A DNA stretch of 41,256 bases from Candidatus Crickella merdequi (GCA_018064645.1 JAGHUT010000051.1:1-41256), one strand, 5' to 3'. Positions 13,946 through 24,464 are shown, numbered from the stretch's first letter. Numbers and translations: made by a program. Notes: a model not told the origin generated them from the letters alone.

Positions 13946-16303
13946 ATGAAAGGATTATCAAAGATCATGAGCGTCCTTCTCATCCTCGCAGCTTTCTTCG
14001 GCGTTTACGGCGGAGTAACTAACATTCAGGATGTTTCAAGCTGCAAGGCTTACTGGGAGGATAAGGGCGTTGAGGCCGATGAGAACCTCACTAAGCTGGA
14101 AGATGGTATCGCTCAGCTCGGCGAGAACGAGCAGGCATATGTTGACGGTGTAGGAGCTGTTGCAGATGGTGAAGCTCAGCTTGCAGATGGTAAGCAGGAG
14201 CTGGCTGCCGGAAGAGCTAAGCTGGCTGCCGGAGAGAAGACTCTCGCAGATGGAAAGAAGACTTATCAGGATGGTCTTAAGAGTCTTGCTGCAGCAGAGG
14301 CTGCATATGGCGGACCTGGAGTACCTACTCTGAAGTCAGCATATGATGGCGTTAACAATCTGATGGCTGCAAAGGGTAACCTCCCTGCATCTGCTGCTAT
14401 TGTTGCAGGAGCATCAGGCGGACAGCTTACAGCTGCTGATGTTACAGACATCTACAATGGTGTTAACCAGGCAATGGCTGCAGGATACACAAAGGCACAG
14501 GCAGAGCAGATTGTAGCTTACAATGTAGTCGCTAAGAAGGGTGGCTCAGATGCTGCTACTGTCAAGGCTGCTTACGAGGGAATTGCTACAGCAATGGCTC
14601 AGGGTGCTACTGAAGATCAGGCTGCTTACGCAGTTGCATATCAGATGGCTGCTCAGCAGTCAGGCAAAGATGCTGCTATAGTTAAGGCTGCTCATCAGGG
14701 AGTTGCTCAGGCAATGGCTCAGGGTGCTACTGAGGATCAGGCTGTTCAGCAGGTTGCTATCGCTCTTGCTGCTCAGCAGACTGGCAATGATGCTGCTGTA
14801 ATCAAAGCTGCTTATGAGGGTGTTGCTGGCGCAATGGCTCAGGGCGCTACTGAGGATCAGGCTGTTCAGCAGGTTGCTATTGCTCTTGCTGCTCAGCAGA
14901 CTGGCAATGATGTTGCTACAGTTCAGTCAGCATACAGTGCAGTTGCACAGGGCGTTGGCGCTGGACTCTCAGCTGACCAGGCGGCTCTTCAGGGTTCATT
15001 CGCGATTGTTGCACAGCAGGGCGGATCAACAGCTGCTGAGGTTAAGTCAGCGTACGAAGCAGTTGCACAGGGCGTTGGCGCTGGACTCTCAGCTGATGCT
15101 GCTGCTAAGGAAGCCGCTTATTCAGTAGTAGCTCAGAAGGCTGGCATCCCAGTTGCAACAGTTAAGGCGCTCTGTCAGGGTGTTGATGCTGCTAAGGCTC
15201 AGATTTCTGATACAGAGCAGGCATATGCATATGTTGCTTCTCAGACTGGCGTTGATGCTGCAACTGTTAAGGCTGCTTACGAAGGCACAGCAACAGCACA
15301 GGCTACTCTGGTTGCTGCTTATAACGGTGTAGAGACTGCTAAGCCACAGCTTCTTGCTGCATATAACGGTGTTGAAGGTGCTAAGCCACAGGTAAAGGCT
15401 GCTTACGAAGGTGTCGTTGGAGCTATGAAGGATGTAAAGGCTGCTTACGAAGGCGTTGAAGGTGCAGTTCCACAGCTGAAGGCTGCTTACGAAGGTGTTG
15501 AGACAGCTAAGCCACAGGTTGATACTGTTTACAACAATGTTGCTGCTCTTAACAACGGACTTACACTTGATCAGGCACAGGCAATGGCCGCTGCTTCAAC
15601 AGGCAATGACCCTGCAACAATCAAGCAGGCTTACGAAGGATATCAGACATATGTAGCTGGTAAGAAGGCTGTTGCTGATGCTCCAGCTCAGCTGGCTGCT
15701 GGTGAGAAGGAACTGGCTAAGGGAAGAGCAGATCTGGCTGCTGGTGAGAAGAAGCTTGCTGATGGTGAAGAGACTCTTGCTGAAGGTAAGGCTAAGCTTG
15801 CTCAGTACGAGGATGGTGAGGCACAGCTCATCGATGGTCTCAACACACTCATGGCAAGTGAGACTTATGGCAACCTTAAGTCAATCGCTTCAAGACTTGG
15901 CAAGAACTTCAATTTCATGAAGGCTAACGGCAAGAATGTGGACCTGGAAAAGGCTAGCGAAGCCGCTAAGGCAGGAAGAGACTTCCTCGCTGACACAGAG
16001 GTAGCTGTTACTAACGAACTGATGCCAAGAGCATACTCAGATATTGCTCTTCTTATCGCTTCAGTACTTGCACTTATCGGTGGTGCACTTGGTCTCACAA
16101 AGAAGAAGAAGGCTGCTGGCGTATGCGGAGTACTTGCTGCTGTAGCTGCTGCAGTAGGTGCATACTTCGTTACAACTGCTGGTACAACAATGTCAGAGGT
16201 TGCTGGTTCAACAGCTTCAAGCCCAATGACAGCTGCACTCATCCTTGCAGGAGTTGCTGTAGTTGCAGGCGTTGTAGACTTCATGGTTAAGAAGGATGCA
16301 TAA
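13946..16303 (+). CDS. 785-aa Ala-rich repeat membrane protein
   Basis: I do not recognise this protein as a named family. It begins with a membrane segment (residues 6-25). Next comes a stretch of 7-residue repeats (about 72-112) of the LADGKQE/LAAGRAK type, then a large Ala-rich centre. The centre has six 40-residue repeats (about 173-412) built around AAYEGVAGAMAQGATEDQAV, followed by six 14-residue repeats (AAYNGVETAKPQ type, about 452-535). A second set of 7-residue LAAGEKE/LADGEET repeats follows (about 580-625). The C-terminus has three membrane segments, the first two separated by Lys-Lys-Lys-Lys. The flanking heptad sets could pair as an antiparallel coiled coil, as in YhgE-like proteins. 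Ribosome site AGAAAGGAA. Likely cell-envelope located; function unknown. Confidence 0.7.
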   Translation: MKGLSKIMSVLLILAAFFGVYGGVTNIQDVSSCKAYWEDKGVEADENLTKLEDGIAQLGENEQAYVDGVGAVADGEAQLADGKQELAAGRAKLAAGEKTLADGKKTYQDGLKSLAAAEAAYGGPGVPTLKSAYDGVNNLMAAKGNLPASAAIVAGASGGQLTAADVTDIYNGVNQAMAAGYTKAQAEQIVAYNVVAKKGGSDAATVKAAYEGIATAMAQGATEDQAAYAVAYQMAAQQSGKDAAIVKAAHQGVAQAMAQGATEDQAVQQVAIALAAQQTGNDAAVIKAAYEGVAGAMAQGATEDQAVQQVAIALAAQQTGNDVATVQSAYSAVAQGVGAGLSADQAALQGSFAIVAQQGGSTAAEVKSAYEAVAQGVGAGLSADAAAKEAAYSVVAQKAGIPVATVKALCQGVDAAKAQISDTEQAYAYVASQTGVDAATVKAAYEGTATAQATLVAAYNGVETAKPQLLAAYNGVEGAKPQVKAAYEGVVGAMKDVKAAYEGVEGAVPQLKAAYEGVETAKPQVDTVYNNVAALNNGLTLDQAQAMAAASTGNDPATIKQAYEGYQTYVAGKKAVADAPAQLAAGEKELAKGRADLAAGEKKLADGEETLAEGKAKLAQYEDGEAQLIDGLNTLMASETYGNLKSIASRLGKNFNFMKANGKNVDLEKASEAAKAGRDFLADTEVAVTNELMPRAYSDIALLIASVLALIGGALGLTKKKKAAGVCGVLAAVAAAVGAYFVTTAGTTMSEVAGSTASSPMTAALILAGVAVVAGVVDFMVKKDA
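14461..15180 (+). repeat. Six tandem 120-bp coding repeats
   Basis: Units start at 14461, 14581, 14701, 14821, 14941 and 15061, exactly 120 bases apart, each encoding 40 residues. Units 2-4 share near-identical DNA (GCAATGGCTCAGGG start), and units 5 and 6 share GCACAGGGCGTTGGCGCTGG. The two sub-types suggest successive duplications. Confidence 0.85.
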
Positions 16304-16319
16304 ATTGTGCAAATAATTA

Positions 16320-16348
16320 TTGACACTCACTATATGTAGGAATATAAT
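16320..16348 (+). promoter_or_regulatory. Consensus promoter of pyrG
   Basis: Perfect TTGACA (16320-16325) and perfect TATAAT (16343-16348) are spaced by 17 bases, just past the stop of the repeat-protein gene. The start region after the -10 box reads TCCACAAG, so the transcript probably begins with A rather than the GGG run used for pyrG control in Bacillus. Confidence 0.85.
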
Positions 16349-16372
16349 TCCACAAGTAGTAAGAAAAAAGGC

Positions 16373-16419
16373 AAAGGCGTCTTTTGGACTTATGTCCAAT
16401 TGACGCCTTTTTATTTTTT
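16373..16419 (+). terminator. Leader terminator/attenuator before pyrG
   Basis: A two-part hairpin has outer stem AAAGGCGTC/GACGCCTTT (16373-16381 with 16402-16410), a TT/TT internal loop and inner stem TTGGAC/GTCCAA with a TTAT loop. It runs into TTTTTATTTTTT. It lies after the pyrG promoter and before the pyrG ribosome site, so it would stop leader transcription unless prevented. It could alternatively just end transcripts of the upstream gene. Confidence 0.8.
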
Positions 16420-16426
16420 GGTTTGA

Positions 16427-18058
<1,632 letters not shown>

Positions 18059-18064
18059 TCGCAA

Positions 18065-18104
18065 GAAAAAAAGAAATGCGACCTTGCGGTCGCACTCTTT
18101 TTTT
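18065..18104. terminator. Bidirectional terminator after pyrG
   Basis: A 7-bp stem TGCGACC/GGTCGCA (18077-18083 with 18088-18094) is flanked by A-rich sequence on the left and a T run on the right, so it can end both pyrG and the convergent surface-protein operon. Confidence 0.85.
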
Positions 18105-18118
18105 GCATATGATGAAGG

Positions 18119-18277
18119 TTATCTTCCCGAAAGTTCTGCTACCTTCTGAGCAAGTTCTTCTTCTCTCTCCTTCAGCTTTCTGTGTCTTACTGCAAATACT
18201 GCGATTACTGCCGCCAGTACGATTGCAGCCGGAATATCCCATCCGCAGAAGCCCAGTACTGTATGAAATGTTGTCAT
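18119..18277 (-). CDS. 52-aa one-pass membrane protein
   Basis: The frame opens at ATG 18275-18277 behind AAGGAGC and ends at TAA 18119-18121. It encodes a short outer start with a Cys (GFCGWD), a hydrophobic segment (about residues 14-30), then RHRKLKEREEELAQKVAEL, a charged tail likely to be helical or coiled coil. It resembles the C-terminal end of the 1748-aa protein two genes upstream (Cys, membrane span, Lys/Glu-rich tail). It is the last gene of that operon. Function unknown; an anchor or assembly partner is an inference. Confidence 0.72.
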   Translation of the reverse strand: MTTFHTVLGFCGWDIPAAIVLAAVIAVFAVRHRKLKEREEELAQKVAELSGR

Positions 18278-18292
18278 TGACCTGCTCCTTTC

Positions 18293-18469
18293 CTACTTTG
18301 ATATGCCGTACTTCTCTTCAAGCATGTCCTTGTGTTCTGACTCCCTTTTGTTCTGCTTAACAGTATGTACAGCGAGAACTGCAACAAGTACTGCCGCAAC
18401 AGCCAGTGTCAGAAGAGTCCAGAGACAGCTTCCGCTCGATGCGTGAATTGACTGGTGTAATTCCATCAT
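18293..18469 (-). CDS. 58-aa one-pass membrane protein
   Basis: The ATG at 18467-18469 follows AAGGAGG, and the stop is TAG at 18293-18295. The layout is an outer segment MMELHQSIHASSGSC, a membrane span at about residues 17-36, then a charged tail (KQNKRESEHKDMLEEKYG). It starts 18 bases after the stop of the giant surface protein and precedes the 52-aa membrane protein by 15 bases. The Cys-span-charged tail plan matches both neighbours. Function unknown. Confidence 0.72.
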   Translation of the reverse strand: MMELHQSIHASSGSCLWTLLTLAVAAVLVAVLAVHTVKQNKRESEHKDMLEEKYGISK

Positions 18470-18487
18470 TTTCTCTTTCCTCCTTGA

Positions 18488-21400
18488 TTAAAGCTTGAAT
18501 CCTGCCTTGGCAAGAGTCTCCTCATACTCCTGAATCTTTGCCTGTCTGTCCTTCATATCCTTTGTGTATCCCATTGCTACAGCAAGTGCGGCCAGCATCA
18601 GGATAAGGTGGAGGATGCAGCACTCAGCATCGAGCATCTTGTTGCCATGAGGTGTCTTACCATCTGCAATCTCTGTCTTTGAATATCCCTGACCATCCTT
18701 GATCTGGTTAGTGATACGTCTGTCAGGTCCTGGACCATCAGGTTTGCCAGGATCAACCTTTGCCTCTGTTACCTCAAGGATACCGTACTCAACTGCTACC
18801 TCATAGTTATCAGGATTTGTATTCTGGTATTCCTCAGTGATCTCATACTTAAATGTATTGTCACTCTTTCCAACCTTTGTCTGTGAGCCGGTGAAGAGGT
18901 ATCCGAAGCCCTCGCCTTCTACGAAGCCATCGCCTGAAACAATGATTTCATCCTTAATGAGCGGCTTGCCATCATACTCCTTAGTTGCACTTGCAGAAGT
19001 GAGAACAACTGTACGAGTAGTGATTTCCATCTGTCCATCGCTGGCTACTACGAAAGTAACATCGAAGCCCTGCTCAGTATTTCTGAACATATCCTCTGTG
19101 AGACCCATATCATATGTGCCCACATTCTTACCCTTTGCAACTTTGCTGATTGATGCATTCTCTGCAACGTTAGCGGTGTCGTACATGATTCCTGAAGCCT
19201 TCATAAGACCAGAATCATTGCCGGTCATAGCTGATGTTGTTGAACTGAGCTCATAGCCCTCAACGCTCTGCTCCTCACCGTTATACTTCTGCTTGTCTGT
19301 GTGACCTGTAATAGTTACAGTCGCCTTTACTCTGTAGTATACGCTGAGTTCAAGACTTCCGTCACCTGCAACATTACCCTTGAGCACATTGCCCTGGTAT
19401 CCATCATAGAAGCTGTAGCCTTCATAGCCCTTGATGCTTGCCTCTACTTCAGTGTCTGTTGTTCCCTTAAGCTTCTTGCTCTCGAGAACTGTCCATCCGC
19501 CGTTTCCGTCGTAACCAAAGTAGTTGACTGTGTATCTTGTATCCTCATTTGCAGTCCAGGTTGCTGTGTACTCTGCGTTACCAGTCACCTTATCTGCTAC
19601 TTCAGGTTCCCATCCTGCAAAAGTATATCCAGGATTATGGTTTCCTGCTGCGTCTGGTGCTGCTGGTGTCTTCGCATTGTAGTCAAGGCTGCCTGTTGTT
19701 GTATCAGCAAAAGTTCCCTGTGTGCCAGGCTTATATGTTACTGTGAACTGCTCCTTGAAGTATACCTTCAGAGTTGTTGTTCCATTGCCCTTGATTGTTG
19801 CGCTGAGAACATTATCCGCCTTGCTGTCGAATGCGTACTCACCTGATGGAGTTTTATCTTCATCAGTTACAGAAGCAGTCTCTCCGGTTATTCCTGATTT
19901 CTGAACTGATCCAGTTGCCTTATCTGGGTACTTGCCATCCTTAGCATAGTAGTACTCAACTGTATAAGGAATTCCTGACTTAGCCTTCCACTGAGCAACA
20001 TATGTTGCATTTGAAGTTACTTTTTCTGCTACTACTGGAGTCCAGCCTGTAAACTCATATCCGGCTTCTCCGGTCTTATCTCCGGTAAACTCAGGAGTCT
20101 TTGTATTGTAATCAAGACCTGATGTTGTCTGTGTCTCGAATGTTCCGTGATCACCAGCTGTATAGCTTACTGTGAACTGCTCCTTGAATCGTACTTCAAG
20201 AACGAGACTTCCATCGCCTTTAACTTTGCCTGTAAGCTTTGATGCATCAGCATCAAGAATATAGCCTGTCTCTGATGGCTTCTTGTCATCATCTGTTACG
20301 CTTACTGTCTCATCAGTTGTACCTGTCCTGTCTGCATCTACAGAATCAGGAGTATCGCCGTATGCACCATTCTTCTCATAGAAGAACTTAACTGTATAGG
20401 CTGTGTCTGTATTTGCAGTCCATGTTGCTGTGTACTCTGCATTTGCTGTTACTGTTTCTGCAACTTCAGGTGTCCATCCTGCAAAAGTATATCCTGCTTT
20501 GTGAGCAGCTGCTGCATCTGGTGCCGCTGGTGTTGCTGTACCATATGCAAGATTTCCTGTAGTCTCCTCCTGGAAGGTTCCCTTAGTGCCAGGCTTATAT
20601 GTTACAGTGAACTGCTCCTTGAATCGTACTTCAAGAACAAGGCTTCCGTCTCCTGCTACCTGTCCGCTTACAACTGATGCGTTAGCATCAAATACATAAC
20701 CCTTCTTTGAAGGTGTTTTATCCTCATCAGTTACTGATACGCTTGCGCCTGTAGTTGCCGCTCTTGTGGCATCAGTTTTGTCAGGAACGCTGTCATAGCT
20801 GCCGTTTTTCTCGTAGAAGAACTTAACTGTATATGATGTGTCCTCATTTGCCTTCCACTGTGCAATATATGTTGCATTGCCTGTTACAGGCGAAACAACG
20901 CTTGGTGACCATCCTGTAAATGTATATCCAGGTCTGTGGTTGTTAGCTGTATCAGGAGCCTCTGGTGCTGCTGATCCATAAGAGAGACCTGCATGTACTG
21001 CATCTGCGAAGGTACCCTGTGTGCCAGGCTTATATGTTACTGTGAACTGCTCCTTGAAGTATACCTTCAGAGTTGTTGTTCCGTCACCGTTAACAGTTGC
21101 GCTGAGATTATTACCTGAAGCTGATGAGTCGAAGATATATCCTTCTCTTACAGGACTCTTGTCAGCATCTGTTACTGATACTGTCTCAGCAGTTGTTCCT
21201 GTTCTGCTCTCATCTACAATTGAAGCCTCTGTGCCATATGCGCCCTGGCTCTCATAGTAGAACTCAACTCTGTATGGTGTGTTGCTGTTTGCTGTCCATG
21301 TAGCTGTATACTCTGCATTACCAGTTACCTTGTCTGCAACTTCTGGCTCCCATCCTGCAAAAGTATATCCAGGATTGTGCTCGTTAGCAGCATCTGGTGC

Positions 21401-23734
21401 TGCTGGAGTATTAGCGTTGTAGTCAAGGCTGTCAGTTGATGCAGCATCGAAAGTTCCCTGTGTGCCAGGGTTATATGTTACTGTGAACTGCTCCTTGAAA
21501 TATACCTTCAGTACTGTGGTTCCATCGCCCTTGATGTCAGCGCTGAGAACATTGGCAGCATTGCTGTCAAAAGTATATCCTTCTCTAGCTGTTGTCTTGT
21601 CCTTTCCGGTTACAGCTGCCTCAGTATCTGTAGTTCCACTTCTTGTTACTGAATCATCAGCTGCTGCTCCATACTGTCCGTCAACTGCATAGTAGTACTC
21701 AACAGTGTATGGTGTCTTGTCATCTGCAACCCACTGAGCAACGTATGTAGCATTCTTAGTTACTGTGCCCTCAAGTGCAGGAGTCCAGCCGCCGAAAGTG
21801 TATCCCGCCTTATGATTATTTGCTGCATCCGGTGCCTCCGGTGTTGCTGTTCCGTATGCAAGACCTGCATGCTCGGATACTGAGAAAGTACCCTGTGCGC
21901 CAGGCTTGAATGTTACTGTGAACTGCTCCTTGAAGTATACCTTCAGTACTGTAGTTCCATCGCCCTTTAATTCTGCGCTGAGAACATTACCTGCAGCAGA
22001 TGAATCGAAGATATATCCTTCTTTTGATGAATCAGGGTTCTTGTCTTCCTCTTTGATTCTTACTGTCTCAGCAGTTGTTCCTGCTCTGTTTTCGTCAATA
22101 AAATCAGGAGTATCGCTGTATGCTCCATTCTTCTCGTAGAAGAATTCAACCTTGTAAGGTGTATCGCTCTTCGCTCTCCATGTTGCCGTATATGTAGCTT
22201 CGCCGGTTACCTTTGATGCTACTGCAGGAGTCCATCCATCGAACTCATAGCCAGCCTCGCCTACAGGCTCTCCTCTGAACTCAGGTGTAGCTGTGTTGAT
22301 CTGAGCTTCATAAATCTGTGGTTCGAAAGTTCCATGATCTCCAGGCATATACTTGATCTCTGCTGTTGGATAAGCAAGGTATCTTCCATAATATGTCTGA
22401 TTGCCTGTCAGATTACCGTTGAAATCTGCCTTCTGTGTACATCCGCTGTCCTTATACCAGCCATCGAAATAGTAAGTTGTTCCGTTAACAGTCTTTGTTT
22501 CTGGAACATCTGCAGCTGCCGGCTTCTTAAGACTGCTTTCTGCAGTATTCTTGTCAACCTGCTGAGCATACTTCTCGAGAGGCTCGAATACTGAGCTTTC
22601 AGGCTCTGCTACAGCAAAGTTTACAAATACGGTAGTCTTTGTAACAAGAGAAATCATATAGTCTGCATGATAGGTAACTGTGCCTGTGTTGACATATGGG
22701 TTATATCCATTATGTCCGCTGTTAGCTCCATCAGAAGTAGTTACCTTCATAATTGACAGTGTATAGTATCCCTCCATATTTGCTTCAGCAGATCCTGGAG
22801 CAGCATATCTGTACACTTTGCCATCATAAGTCAGATTTGGATATAAAGTTTTGATTGTTTTTCCAAACGCATATTCGCTCTGTCTTACTCCAGCAACAGT
22901 TGGCTCTGGAACGTTGTAGATTTCTACTACTCCAAGGCCTTCCCACTTGTCATCCACTCTCTCAGATGAATCTGCGCTCTTGCCAGGGATAAGTCCATAT
23001 ACATAACAGTTGTATCTTGGAGACTTGTTCTCTGTATATGTTACGGTTATAACGGTGTCTTCATTAATTGTGCCGCTTACTGTATCTCTATCAACTGTAT
23101 ATCCCTCTTTATCAGGGGAAGGAACATTATAAGTTGAACCCTTGTCGTATTCCTGCTGATATGAGCTGAACAACTGGTTGCCATCCTCATCAACATAGTT
23201 AATTGTAAGGGTTGCCTTTGACGCTGATACAACCCATACCAGGAACTCTTCAGTGCGCGTCTTGTTGCCGATCTTATACTCTCTAACGATTGTAACAGGA
23301 ACAATACCCGATTCATGTCGGCCTGTTACTACACCATTGGAATAATCAACAGTTGCATAGTAAGGAAGAAGAGACGTCCATTTACTAGTCTTTCCCCCGC
23401 TTGTCGATTGAATTGTTACCGTCTCGCCTACACCTACTGTATAGCGGGTTTCTCTTGTGATTGATCCGCTGCTGCCTGATTCGACTACAGGTGCCTGCGC
23501 TTCCCCGCCGGTATTACCTGCATTGTCGTTAATCGATGCAGTCTCGTCTTTAACTTCCGGATTCTCCGTAACAGCGTTATCAGCAGCACCCTCAGCGCCC
23601 TCATTGGTCTGCTCTGTTACAGCAGCATTCGGATCTGCTGCCTTAAGAATGTTGTCGGAAGTGAAAGCAAGTCCAGTCACGATCATTATTCCTGCTATGA
23701 AAAGAGCAAGACTCTTTCTCACATTTTTATTCAT
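18488..23734 (-). CDS. 1748-aa secreted repeat protein, C-terminally anchored
   Basis: The N-terminus is a signal peptide (MNKNVRKSLALFIAGIMIVTGLA region), followed by an acidic low-complexity linker to about residue 95. A MucBP-like domain (TINYVDEDGNQL, about 175-240) comes next. From about residue 460 to 1410 there are seven repeats of about 145 residues. Each has an InlB B-repeat-like module (KEQFTVTYKPGTQGTF, GYTFAGWTP, ATYTATW) and a linked VEFFYEKNGAYG module. Two MBG-like domains follow (VTITGHTDKQKYNGEEQ and SASATKEYDGKPL). The end has no LPXTG motif. Instead it has Cys-Cys, a membrane span near 1706-1724, and a Lys/Glu-rich tail. Signal peptidase is just upstream; two similar short membrane proteins are just downstream. 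Probably an adhesin or stalk. Confidence 0.85.
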   Translation of the reverse strand: MNKNVRKSLALFIAGIMIVTGLAFTSDNILKAADPNAAVTEQTNEGAEGAADNAVTENPEVKDETASINDNAGNTGGEAQAPVVESGSSGSITRETRYTVGVGETVTIQSTSGGKTSKWTSLLPYYATVDYSNGVVTGRHESGIVPVTIVREYKIGNKTRTEEFLVWVVSASKATLTINYVDEDGNQLFSSYQQEYDKGSTYNVPSPDKEGYTVDRDTVSGTINEDTVITVTYTENKSPRYNCYVYGLIPGKSADSSERVDDKWEGLGVVEIYNVPEPTVAGVRQSEYAFGKTIKTLYPNLTYDGKVYRYAAPGSAEANMEGYYTLSIMKVTTSDGANSGHNGYNPYVNTGTVTYHADYMISLVTKTTVFVNFAVAEPESSVFEPLEKYAQQVDKNTAESSLKKPAAADVPETKTVNGTTYYFDGWYKDSGCTQKADFNGNLTGNQTYYGRYLAYPTAEIKYMPGDHGTFEPQIYEAQINTATPEFRGEPVGEAGYEFDGWTPAVASKVTGEATYTATWRAKSDTPYKVEFFYEKNGAYSDTPDFIDENRAGTTAETVRIKEEDKNPDSSKEGYIFDSSAAGNVLSAELKGDGTTVLKVYFKEQFTVTFKPGAQGTFSVSEHAGLAYGTATPEAPDAANNHKAGYTFGGWTPALEGTVTKNATYVAQWVADDKTPYTVEYYYAVDGQYGAAADDSVTRSGTTDTEAAVTGKDKTTAREGYTFDSNAANVLSADIKGDGTTVLKVYFKEQFTVTYNPGTQGTFDAASTDSLDYNANTPAAPDAANEHNPGYTFAGWEPEVADKVTGNAEYTATWTANSNTPYRVEFYYESQGAYGTEASIVDESRTGTTAETVSVTDADKSPVREGYIFDSSASGNNLSATVNGDGTTTLKVYFKEQFTVTYKPGTQGTFADAVHAGLSYGSAAPEAPDTANNHRPGYTFTGWSPSVVSPVTGNATYIAQWKANEDTSYTVKFFYEKNGSYDSVPDKTDATRAATTGASVSVTDEDKTPSKKGYVFDANASVVSGQVAGDGSLVLEVRFKEQFTVTYKPGTKGTFQEETTGNLAYGTATPAAPDAAAAHKAGYTFAGWTPEVAETVTANAEYTATWTANTDTAYTVKFFYEKNGAYGDTPDSVDADRTGTTDETVSVTDDDKKPSETGYILDADASKLTGKVKGDGSLVLEVRFKEQFTVSYTAGDHGTFETQTTSGLDYNTKTPEFTGDKTGEAGYEFTGWTPVVAEKVTSNATYVAQWKAKSGIPYTVEYYYAKDGKYPDKATGSVQKSGITGETASVTDEDKTPSGEYAFDSKADNVLSATIKGNGTTTLKVYFKEQFTVTYKPGTQGTFADTTTGSLDYNAKTPAAPDAAGNHNPGYTFAGWEPEVADKVTGNAEYTATWTANEDTRYTVNYFGYDGNGGWTVLESKKLKGTTDTEVEASIKGYEGYSFYDGYQGNVLKGNVAGDGSLELSVYYRVKATVTITGHTDKQKYNGEEQSVEGYELSSTTSAMTGNDSGLMKASGIMYDTANVAENASISKVAKGKNVGTYDMGLTEDMFRNTEQGFDVTFVVASDGQMEITTRTVVLTSASATKEYDGKPLIKDEIIVSGDGFVEGEGFGYLFTGSQTKVGKSDNTFKYEITEEYQNTNPDNYEVAVEYGILEVTEAKVDPGKPDGPGPDRRITNQIKDGQGYSKTEIADGKTPHGNKMLDAECCILHLILMLAALAVAMGYTKDMKDRQAKIQEYEETLAKAGFKL
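19510..22360 (-). repeat. Array of ~435-bp repeats in the surface protein gene
   Basis: The block encoding KEQFTV recurs near 19742, 20170, 20607, 21040, 21481 and 21916, about 428-441 bases apart, with a divergent seventh unit before it at about 22350. Neighbouring units share long near-identical DNA, so copy number could change by recombination. Confidence 0.8.
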
Positions 23735-23754
23735 GTGCCGGATTCCTCCTTTTC

Positions 23755-24258
23755 TTAATTGATACCTACGATACGACCAGTAATGTTCTTAGTCGGGACT
23801 TCACCAAAAGTTCTGGAATCTACAGATACTTCTCTGTTGTCTCCAAGAACAAATACTGCGTCCTTATTGACTGTGTACGGGTACTTGACCCATTCAGCTT
23901 GAGGTCTTGTCTCTCCCCTTGCATAAGTTTCCTTTATGGCCTTGCCATTTACATTGACTACGCCATCCTTAAGAGAAACCACATCGCCCTCTGTCGCAAT
24001 TACGCGTTTAACATAACGGTCTCCAGAAGGCATCCTGATTGCCACAACATCTCCGGTTTTATAAGAGTTACCGATTCTGCTGTAGACAACCACCCTGCTG
24101 TTCTCAAGGGTAGGACTCATTGAGTTGCCATCGACTCGAGATAATCCGATCAGCACTGTAAAAATAAAAACGAATACAGCTGCGGCTGCCGCAACCTCCA
24201 TAAGGAGTCTCTGAGCGGTATATTTAGTTTTTGCATTTCTACTTCGCTGTTTTTTCAT
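23755..24258 (-). CDS. lepB: Signal peptidase I
   Basis: This 167-aa type I signal peptidase has a basic N-terminal tail and one membrane span (about residues 19-39), then the catalytic Ser46 in GNSMSPT and Lys84 in GDRYVKRVIA. Box E is GDNREVSVDSRTFG. It removes signal peptides outside the membrane. It is transcribed immediately before the giant surface protein (20-base gap), so it is probably the dedicated peptidase for that substrate and possibly for the pilin-like proteins on the other side. The ribosome site is weak (GGGGAT, far from the ATG). Confidence 0.92.
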   Translation of the reverse strand: MKKQRSRNAKTKYTAQRLLMEVAAAAAVFVFIFTVLIGLSRVDGNSMSPTLENSRVVVYSRIGNSYKTGDVVAIRMPSGDRYVKRVIATEGDVVSLKDGVVNVNGKAIKETYARGETRPQAEWVKYPYTVNKDAVFVLGDNREVSVDSRTFGEVPTKNITGRIVGIN

Positions 24259-24280
24259 AGCTTTATCGACTAATCCCCAA

Positions 24281-24450
24281 TGTCACATCTTTAGCTTAGT
24301 GTCTATTATAAGTCACATTCTCTCACATTGCGACACTTTTTTGAAAAAATTTTAAAATTATTATTTCTGTGACATATCAAATGTGCTATTATATTGATAA
24401 TTCAAGGGTTTTACACGCAGATATATATGTCACAAATGCATTTTGTGACA
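24281..24450. promoter_or_regulatory. Divergent control region with TGTGACA/TGTCACA heptamers
   Basis: The heptamer TGTCACA or its complement occurs at 24281-24287, 24368-24374, 24428-24434 and 24444-24450, with near copies AGTCACA at 24311 and TCTCACA at 24321. A minus-strand TATAAT (24305-24310) sits among them for the peptidase/surface-protein operon. A plus-strand extended -10 (TGCTATTAT, ending 24392) serves the sigma/pilus operon. The sites suggest one regulator for both directions. Confidence 0.55.
24428..24450. promoter_or_regulatory. Palindromic operator before the sigma/pilus operon
   Basis: A 23-base palindrome has perfect 9-base arms, TGTCACAAA and TTTGTGACA, around TGCAT. It ends 14 bases before the first start codon of the operon and about 35 bases after a -10-like box, a position typical of a repressor site or of a leader hairpin. 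Confidence 0.6.
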
Positions 24451-24464
24451 CAAAAGAGGTACTT

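Noticed and set aside
14461-15180. CRISPR-like or satellite repeat array
   Set aside because: Units are 120 bp without unique spacers, in one open reading frame, and every unit encodes 40 residues.
18488-18700. LPXTG sorting signal at the end of the giant surface protein
   Set aside because: No LPXTG-like motif was found; a membrane span with a Lys/Glu-rich tail ends the protein instead.
24369-24464. Longer start for the degenerate GGDEF protein
   Set aside because: It crosses the palindromic operator and a -10-like box, and has no ribosome site; the ATG at 24465 does.
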